A stretch of 64,000 nucleotides of DNA from Bradyrhizobium sp. CSS354 (lineage in GTDB: Bacteria > Pseudomonadota > Alphaproteobacteria > Rhizobiales > Xanthobacteraceae). The stretch covers positions 62,001 to 126,000 of the forward strand of contig NZ_JAACFU010000006.1 of NCBI RefSeq assembly GCF_029051725.1, written 5' to 3'. Shown here piece after piece: positions 59,337-64,000 of the stretch. The position numbers and the translations under genes are program-made. The number at the start of each line of letters is the position of its first letter. The first letter of the stretch is position 1. Under the pieces are notes generated by a model. It ran no database searches, was not told the DNA's origin, and saw only the letters and a list, made by a program, of their open reading frames with translations.

Positions 59337-60563
59337 ATGCATTTGACTCGCCGCAGACTGATCCACACCGCGACGATCGCATTCGCGATCGCGTCAGGTA
59401 TCACCAGCGCAAACGCCCAGAAAAAATACGATACCGGCGCAACTGATGCCACGATAAAGATCGGCAATATCATGCCGTACTCGGGCCCAGCGTCAGCCTA
59501 CGCCACTATCGGCAAGACCGAAGCCGCCTATTTCAAGAAGATCAACTCAGAAGGTGGCATCAACGGCCGACAGATCGAATTCATCTCCTATGACGATACC
59601 TACAGCCCACCGAAGACGGTGGAGCAGGCCCGCAAGTTGGTGGAGAGCGACGAGGTGCTGCTGGTTTTCAATCCACTCGGAACGCCGGGCAACACGGCGA
59701 TCCAGAAATACATGAATACCAAGAAGGTGCCGCAACTGTTTGTTTCGACAGGTGCCGCCAAATGGAACGATCCGAAGGACCATCCTTGGACAATGGGATG
59801 GCAGCCGAGCTATCAGGTTGAGGCGCGGATCTATGCGAAATACATTTTGCAAAATTATCCCGGCAAGACCATCGGCGTCCTCTATCAGAACGACGACTTC
59901 GGCAAGGACTATCTGATCGGGCTGAAGGACGGGCTTGGTGATCAGGCCGGCAAGCTGATCGTGGTGGAGGCGCCGTACGAAACCTCCTCACCGACCGTCG
60001 ACTCGCAGGTCGTGCAAATCAAGGGGGCCAATCCCGACATCTTCTTCAATATCGCGACACCAAAATTTGCCGCCCAGGCCATCAAGAAGGTGTCCGAGCT
60101 GAAATGGCATCCGGTCCAGTTTTTGACCAATGTCTCCGGATCGATCGGCGGCGTGATCAAGCCCGCAGGTTACGACAACGCGCAAGGCATTCTCTCAACC
60201 GCGTATCTTAAGGATCCCAAGGACGCCGAGTGGAAGAACGATCCGGCAATGAACGAATGGCGTGCTTTCATGACCAAGTGGTATCCCGAGGGCGATCTCG
60301 ACGATGCCGCCACAGTCTTTGGATACGGCGTCGCCAAGGGACTTGAGCAGGTCTTGCGTCAATGCAAGGACGACCTGACGCGCGAGAACGTGATGAAGCA
60401 GGCTGCCAGTCTCGATTTCGAAATTGGCATCTACCTACCGGGCACGCGCATCAAAACCAGCCCGACCGACTTTGCACCGATCGAGCAGCTGCAGATGATG
60501 CGGTTCAAGGGTGAGAGCTGGGAGCGCTTCGGGCCTGTCATGAGCGGCGAGAAGGGAGCGTAA
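59337..60563 (+). CDS. Periplasmic branched-chain-amino-acid-type ABC substrate-binding protein
   Basis: GGGAGG seven bases upstream fixes the ATG at 59337; the upstream frame to 59253 is untranslated. The 408-aa protein has a signal peptide with an Arg-rich start (TRRRLIHTATIAFAIASGI, ending near ANAQ), then the Leu/Ile/Val-binding-protein fold: IKIGNIMPYSGPASAYATIG, VFNPLGTPGNTAIQKYMN, TIGVLYQNDDFGKDYL and AATVFGYGVAKGLEQVL. It captures a ligand (possibly an amino acid or aromatic acid) for an ABC importer. No permease or ATPase gene is nearby, so it works with a transporter encoded elsewhere. A strong hairpin follows 10 bp after the stop codon. Confidence 0.92.
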   Translation: MHLTRRRLIHTATIAFAIASGITSANAQKKYDTGATDATIKIGNIMPYSGPASAYATIGKTEAAYFKKINSEGGINGRQIEFISYDDTYSPPKTVEQARKLVESDEVLLVFNPLGTPGNTAIQKYMNTKKVPQLFVSTGAAKWNDPKDHPWTMGWQPSYQVEARIYAKYILQNYPGKTIGVLYQNDDFGKDYLIGLKDGLGDQAGKLIVVEAPYETSSPTVDSQVVQIKGANPDIFFNIATPKFAAQAIKKVSELKWHPVQFLTNVSGSIGGVIKPAGYDNAQGILSTAYLKDPKDAEWKNDPAMNEWRAFMTKWYPEGDLDDAATVFGYGVAKGLEQVLRQCKDDLTRENVMKQAASLDFEIGIYLPGTRIKTSPTDFAPIEQLQMMRFKGESWERFGPVMSGEKGA

Positions 60564-60573
60564 AGCTATTTCT

Positions 60574-60605
60574 CTCCGGCCCGCAATCGTCTGCGCGGGC
60601 CGGAG
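60574..60605 (+). terminator. Probable transcription terminator after the binding-protein gene
   Basis: CTCCGGCCCGC (60574-60584) and GCGGGCCGGAG (60595-60605) form a perfect 11-bp stem with a 10-base loop, 10 bp after the stop codon. No run of T follows, so it is a strong hairpin but not a textbook rho-independent terminator. Confidence 0.6.
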
Positions 60606-60836
60606 CGTCTGCTACAGGAAGGAACTGCTTGGCAGCTTCATTGCTGTAAAAATGGTCTTACGAACGGGCCGCGCGCTTCCGAAAATTGCCCTGCAGCGGG
60701 AGCGGCACCGCCCTTGGCGCCGTCTGCGACATCAACAGTGCCGATGAAATCGAGGCGGCGGTCAAATTTGTGGTCTGCGCCTATGGTTCGGCTCTCGACC
60801 TCCTCTTTTCGCGCCTTGCCGGCTCTGTAGGACACT

Positions 60837-61263
60837 TCAGGAGGCGTTCGCCCTCGCTCGTTCGCGCGCCTCGCGCCGACGTTCCCGGCGTTCGCGCCGC
60901 CGCTTGGCTCGGTCAGGGGGCTGCCGCAGCCCAGGACCCCCCTGCGTCGCAGCGATTATCGCGGCCGGAGCCTCCTCGACCAAAGGCGCCTGGATCGGTT
61001 CGGCCGCAGCGGGGCGGGCTTCCATGAACTCGAGCACCGCCCGTCCCTTGGCAGTGATCTGCCATCCGCTGCTGATGCGTTCTACCAGCCCATGGGAAAA
61101 GATGTCGAGATCGGGCACCCGTGCGGCGAGGCGCTTGGTCCGGTCCGCCCAATCGCGGCCACTGGTCGCCAGGATGGCCCATGTCGCGCTTGAGGTCCTC
61201 CATGACAGCGAAGCTATCCGGATAGCTCACGAGGATCTTGAGGACCGTCACCTGGAAGTTCAC
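60837..61263 (-). pseudogene. Small hypothetical protein gene with a one-base frameshift
   Basis: A GTG at 61263 opens VNFQVTVLKILVSYPDSFAV and MEDLKRDM. There the frame breaks: an extra C in GGCCC (61176-61180) shifts the reading. One base back, the frame continues AILATSGRDWADRTKRLAAR, VPDLDIFSHGLVERI, KGRAVLEFMEARP and an Arg-rich tail RERRERRREARERARA to the stop at 60837. Read through, this is a normal protein of a Bradyrhizobium hypothetical family. It follows the 66-aa gene by 13 bp. A fragment of the same pair lies at 44487-44600. Confidence 0.75.
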
Positions 61264-61276
61264 GCCCCGCTCCGGA

Positions 61277-61477
61277 TCAGCGCCACATCGTCGGCGCACG
61301 GGACAGGGCGTCGCGGCCTACCTGCCTGAGGCCATCGAGCGACACCTCGCCTCGGGTGGCGGCCTCCAGGATTTTCGAAGCGACGTGAGTACGTGCCCCG
61401 ATCTCGCCGTGCGACACGCTTTCGCAAACTTCGTCCAGGACCGCGCGCAAAAGCGCGGTTGTTTCCGCGTCAAACAT
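61277..61477 (-). CDS. Small conserved hypothetical protein (66 aa)
   Basis: The ATG at 61477 begins MFDAETTALLRAVLDEVCES and the protein ends RDALSRAPTMWR. It is a compact helical protein of a type I recall from Bradyrhizobium. There is no signal peptide or known motif. It is the first gene of a unit with the frameshifted gene 13 bp downstream. The last 17 codons recur, damaged, near 44545-44600, which supports the reality of the gene. Confidence 0.7.
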   Translation of the reverse strand: MFDAETTALLRAVLDEVCESVSHGEIGARTHVASKILEAATRGEVSLDGLRQVGRDALSRAPTMWR

Positions 61478-61702
61478 GGGCGCCCCCAGAGGGAAAACTC
61501 CATCCTAGCCCCGTTTTGCCGGCTTAGGGATTCAGGCATGTTAAGCTTTGCGGAAAATGCGCGGAATCTGGCGAACCAGAGGCGGCTGGGATGTGCCGAG
61601 AGCTCAGGCCAGCCACTGACCGAAATCTGATGAAGGTGGCCATGGCCATTGGATGGCGGTTAGTCAGGTCCGGCGCCGGCCGCGATCAACTCTTGCCACT
61701 GC

Positions 61703-62884
61703 TCAATTCGGCTGTGAATGTCGTGCCGCCATGAAGAACACCGGTGCCGACGCGAGCTGAATGACGATTGAGAACGCGATCAGCGCGGCCCGCGAATTTT
61801 CGTACAGCAGGCCTGCCACGATACTGCCGACGAGCCATCCGACGCCATAGCCGGCGTAGTACAGGCCGAACGCGAAGTTGCGTTTTCCCTCAGGCAGCAC
61901 CTCTGCAACGATCGCTTTGAGCAGGGTGTCCTGGGTAGCGTAGCCTACACCCCAGAGCAGCATCCCGAAAAGCACAAGCCAGAAGCCCCCGAGAAAGACG
62001 AAGGGCGAAAACACTGCCGAGACGCACACCGCGGCGATAACCACCGGCAATCCGAGGCGATCGTAAGCCTTTCCGAATGCCAAATTGGTCAGCACGCCGA
62101 AGGCGGTCGAGATCGCGAGCATCACAGGAATCCATTGCTCTGAGGCGATCTTCGTCTTGGAGAGATGATAGGAGATCAGCTCGAAGCTCATGAGGCCGGC
62201 GGCGAACAGGGCGCCGGCCAGCATGTAGAGCCAATAGGCCATGCCGAAGTCCTTCGCAGGAGCGGTGCGGCCCTGTTCGAGGCGCGACGGCAGCGGAAAG
62301 TTCACCCGCGCGACCACCAGCGCGACGAGTGCGGCCGCAGCCGAGATCGTCAGCAAGGCGTAACCAGCACGGAAGTCCCCCCTCAACAGGAGGACCAACG
62401 CGATGATGAGGGGACCGATCGTGGCGCCGATCTCGTCCAGCGCGGTGTTCAGCGCGTACACCCAGCCCTTGCCGAGTTCGCCCGTGGTGTAGGAGAGCAT
62501 CGCCTCGACCGTGGGCTTCCGTAGCGCCCGTCCGATGCGCTCGGCGAGAACGAGAGCGGCCGCCACCTGCCAGCTTCCGGCGAGCGCCATCGCCGGAACC
62601 GCGAAGAGGTTGATGACGTAGCCGACGAAGGTGATCAGCCAGTAGCGCCCCGTGCGGTCCGCCGCGTAGCCGGCCGGGAGGCGCAGGGCGTATCCAAGAA
62701 ATTCCCCGAGCCCAGCCGTCATGCTGACGACGGCAGCGCTGGCGCCGAGCGTCGCCATGAATGGGCCGTTGATGCTGGCGCCGCCTTCGTAGGTGACGTC
62801 GCCGAACAGATTGACGATGCCCGTCGTCATCACGAAGAGAAACGCCGGAGAGCCGAAGTTGCCTGCCTTTCGGGATTGCGCCAT
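61703..62884 (-). CDS. MFS transporter
   Basis: The 393-aa protein has about twelve hydrophobic segments, the size and pattern of a Major Facilitator Superfamily carrier. GYAADRTGRYW between the second and third helices is the family's GxxxDRxGR loop motif, and RIGRALRKPTVEAMLSYTT follows helix 4. AFGLYYAGYGVGWLVGSIVA is in the C-terminal half. The substrate cannot be deduced. GGGAG six bases upstream supports the ATG at 62884. It lies 59 bp downstream of the 69-aa gene, with the PadR regulator gene divergent, so it may be under PadR control. Confidence 0.9.
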   Translation of the reverse strand: MAQSRKAGNFGSPAFLFVMTTGIVNLFGDVTYEGGASINGPFMATLGASAAVVSMTAGLGEFLGYALRLPAGYAADRTGRYWLITFVGYVINLFAVPAMALAGSWQVAAALVLAERIGRALRKPTVEAMLSYTTGELGKGWVYALNTALDEIGATIGPLIIALVLLLRGDFRAGYALLTISAAAALVALVVARVNFPLPSRLEQGRTAPAKDFGMAYWLYMLAGALFAAGLMSFELISYHLSKTKIASEQWIPVMLAISTAFGVLTNLAFGKAYDRLGLPVVIAAVCVSAVFSPFVFLGGFWLVLFGMLLWGVGYATQDTLLKAIVAEVLPEGKRNFAFGLYYAGYGVGWLVGSIVAGLLYENSRAALIAFSIVIQLASAPVFFMAARHSQPN

Positions 62885-62943
62885 CGGCTACTCTCCCTGC
62901 GCTACTCGCGAGATGACAAGGCTGGCCGTGGCGCCTAGGCCGA

Positions 62944-63153
62944 TCAGCGCCAGGCCTTTTGGTTCCTCTGTTCGTAGTCCTTGAAGGCCTTCTCAAGCCC
63001 GCCCAGAACCTCGGCGGACGTTTCGAACATCGCCTTCAACTGCGGTTCATCAACCTTCTGAATGTCCTCGCGCAGGTGGTTCCTAATGTCCTGGAGCGCC
63101 TTCTGCATCTTCTGCGTATGGTGTCGGGGATCGCGGTCTGCCGCATTTGCCAT
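62944..63153 (-). CDS. Small helical hypothetical protein (69 aa)
   Basis: GAGGAG eight bases upstream supports the ATG at 63153; a start at 63189 is unlikely. The product, MANAADRDPRHHTQKMQKAL to ERNQKAWR-type end (EQRNQKAWR), is a polar, charged helix protein, probably a coiled coil. There is no signal or membrane segment. It lies between the divergent PadR gene and the MFS gene and is probably co-transcribed with the latter. No function is known. Confidence 0.65.
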   Translation of the reverse strand: MANAADRDPRHHTQKMQKALQDIRNHLREDIQKVDEPQLKAMFETSAEVLGGLEKAFKDYEQRNQKAWR

Positions 63154-63265
63154 GGTCGGTCTCCTCGCTGCTAAGGCTGCGCCGGGCATAGGAGCGCTCG
63201 GCGGGATGGCGAATTAACAGACCGTCGAGAGCGTCGTTCCAATTACGAAATTCGATAAAGACGGC

Positions 63266-63568
63266 ATGAAATACAAGGACTTGCTCACCGGATTCATCAG
63301 GCTGCATATTCTGCACCACGCGGCGGAACATGAAGTTTACGGCCAATGGATGATCGAGGAGCTGGCCCGCCACGGCTACAAGCTGAGCCCCGGCACGCTC
63401 TACCCGCTGCTTCACGGGATGGAGCGGAAAGGCTACCTGCGGTCTCGCAAGGAGCATCCGGGTCGGACCGCGCGCACGCTCTACCGGGCGACCCCGCTCG
63501 GCAAGCGCGGGCTGGCGCTGGCGAAGTTGAGGGTCCTCGAATTCACGGGCGAAGCGCTCAAGAAATAG
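63266..63568 (+). CDS. PadR-family transcriptional regulator
   Basis: The 100-aa protein is a compact PadR regulator: a winged helix with LHILHHAAEHEVYGQWMIEE, then LSPGTLYPLLHGMERKGYLR, which is the family's recognition-helix and wing signature, and a short C-terminal helix (RVLEFTGEALKK). PadR proteins repress genes for detoxification or transport in response to a ligand. It is divergent from the 69-aa/MFS unit and converges on a multicopper oxidase gene 8 bp away. Regulation of the neighbouring genes is likely but not shown. Confidence 0.92.
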   Translation: MKYKDLLTGFIRLHILHHAAEHEVYGQWMIEELARHGYKLSPGTLYPLLHGMERKGYLRSRKEHPGRTARTLYRATPLGKRGLALAKLRVLEFTGEALKK

Positions 63569-63576
63569 GTGATCGG

Positions 63577-64000
63577 TCAGGCGTACGTGATCAGCCCCGC
63601 GAAGCCTTCGTCCATATGGTCTTGGTGGTGGCAGTGGAAGAAGGTCGGTCCCGGGTCGTTGGCCACGAAATCGACCTCGGCCGTCGAGTATCTGGGCATG
63701 CTGATCGTATCCTTGATCACGCCAGCGGTCGGCTTGTCTCCTACCTTCGTGATCTCGAACGAGTGGCGATGCAGGTGCACGGGATGCTCGTCGCCGCTGC
63801 TGTTGTTCAGCACTAGCCGGTATCGCTTGCCCTTGACGATAGTGAACAGCGGATTGGTGTCCGGCCAGGACTTTCCGTTGATTGTCCAGCGGTTGTAGCC
63901 GCCCCTTCCGCCCGGGATCTTCTCGAACTTGAGGCCGATGGTCTCGTCCGGCGCAGCGGCCGGCACATCGGAGTGTCCGAATGCGCTGTAGTCCCATTTG
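63577..64000 (-). CDS. Multicopper oxidase, C-terminal part (gene continues beyond right edge)
   Basis: The frame is open from the right edge to the stop at 63577, covering the last 141 residues. HPVHLHRHSF and HCHHQDHMDEGF are the copper-binding motifs of the C-terminal cupredoxin domain: the His-x-His pairs build the type 2/3 centre, and the HCH Cys and last His the type 1 centre, with Phe as axial residue. The substrate and the rest of the protein, including the signal peptide, lie outside the window. It converges with the PadR gene. An internal GTG at 63966 should not be taken as its start. Confidence 0.9.
   Translation of the reverse strand, partial: KWDYSAFGHSDVPAAAPDETIGLKFEKIPGGRGGYNRWTINGKSWPDTNPLFTIVKGKRYRLVLNNSSGDEHPVHLHRHSFEITKVGDKPTAGVIKDTISMPRYSTAEVDFVANDPGPTFFHCHHQDHMDEGFAGLITYA

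Noticed and set aside
61890..62996. 368-aa minus-strand frame overlapping the MFS gene
   Set aside because: Arg/His-rich shadow in another frame. The 393-aa frame has regular membrane helices and the MFS loop motif.

Overview
The window looks like chromosomal DNA of a Bradyrhizobium-like alphaproteobacterium. This is inferred from the high G+C content, the imp-type T6SS layout, a GAGCATGATC palindromic repeat of the kind scattered through Bradyrhizobium genomes, and several small rhizobial-type hypothetical proteins. No rRNA, tRNA, CRISPR array or intact transposase was recognised.

Region 1 (1-5105) is the left flank of the secretion locus. A minus-strand gene running off the left edge encodes a caspase-fold protein whose catalytic Cys is replaced by Ala, followed by the start of a formylglycine-generating-enzyme-like domain. 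Divergent from it are an intact caspase-like protein, an OmpA-domain protein and a tandem DUF4399 protein.

Region 2 (5184-31187) is a complete-looking type VI secretion system in two divergent operons. The leftward operon is tssA-tssB-tssC-hcp-tssE-tssF-tssG-tssH plus a predicted protein methyltransferase. The rightward operon is vgrG-DUF6931-tagH(fha)-tssK-tssL(OmpA)-tssM-tagF-pppA-ppkA. No TssJ lipoprotein and no PAAR protein were found; the OmpA domain on TssL may anchor the complex to peptidoglycan. Fha, TagF, the PP2C phosphatase and the kinase suggest control by threonine phosphorylation, possibly with methylation as a further layer.

Region 3 (31299-44329) is the most unusual part: a run of mostly exported, mostly hydrolytic proteins beside the T6SS. 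It holds a DUF4424 protein, a beta-propeller/NlpC-P60 protein, a caspase-DUF4384 protein with an EF-hand loop, a separate DUF4384 protein, a 392-aa orphan, a serine-hydrolase-like protein, a caspase with a Cys-rich tail, and two metzincin-like proteases, one fused to an OmpA domain. With region 1 this gives four caspase-fold proteins around one T6SS.

Region 4 (44384-47983) lies between two identical 19-nt sequences that resemble a tRNA 3' end. It holds decayed fragments (EAL, LysR, receiver) and one intact papain-like cysteine protease.

Region 5 (48560-56491) is regulatory: a DUF2336/PilZ/HD-GYP operon, a NYN-domain protein, a LuxR-type regulator and a DUF5939-type adenylate cyclase with a frameshifted C-terminus.

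Region 6 (56745-61477) is dominated by pseudogenes, with a 44-aa ORF, a periplasmic branched-chain-amino-acid-type binding protein and a 66-aa protein. Region 7 (61703-64000) carries an MFS transporter, a small protein, a PadR regulator and the C-terminal end of a multicopper oxidase.
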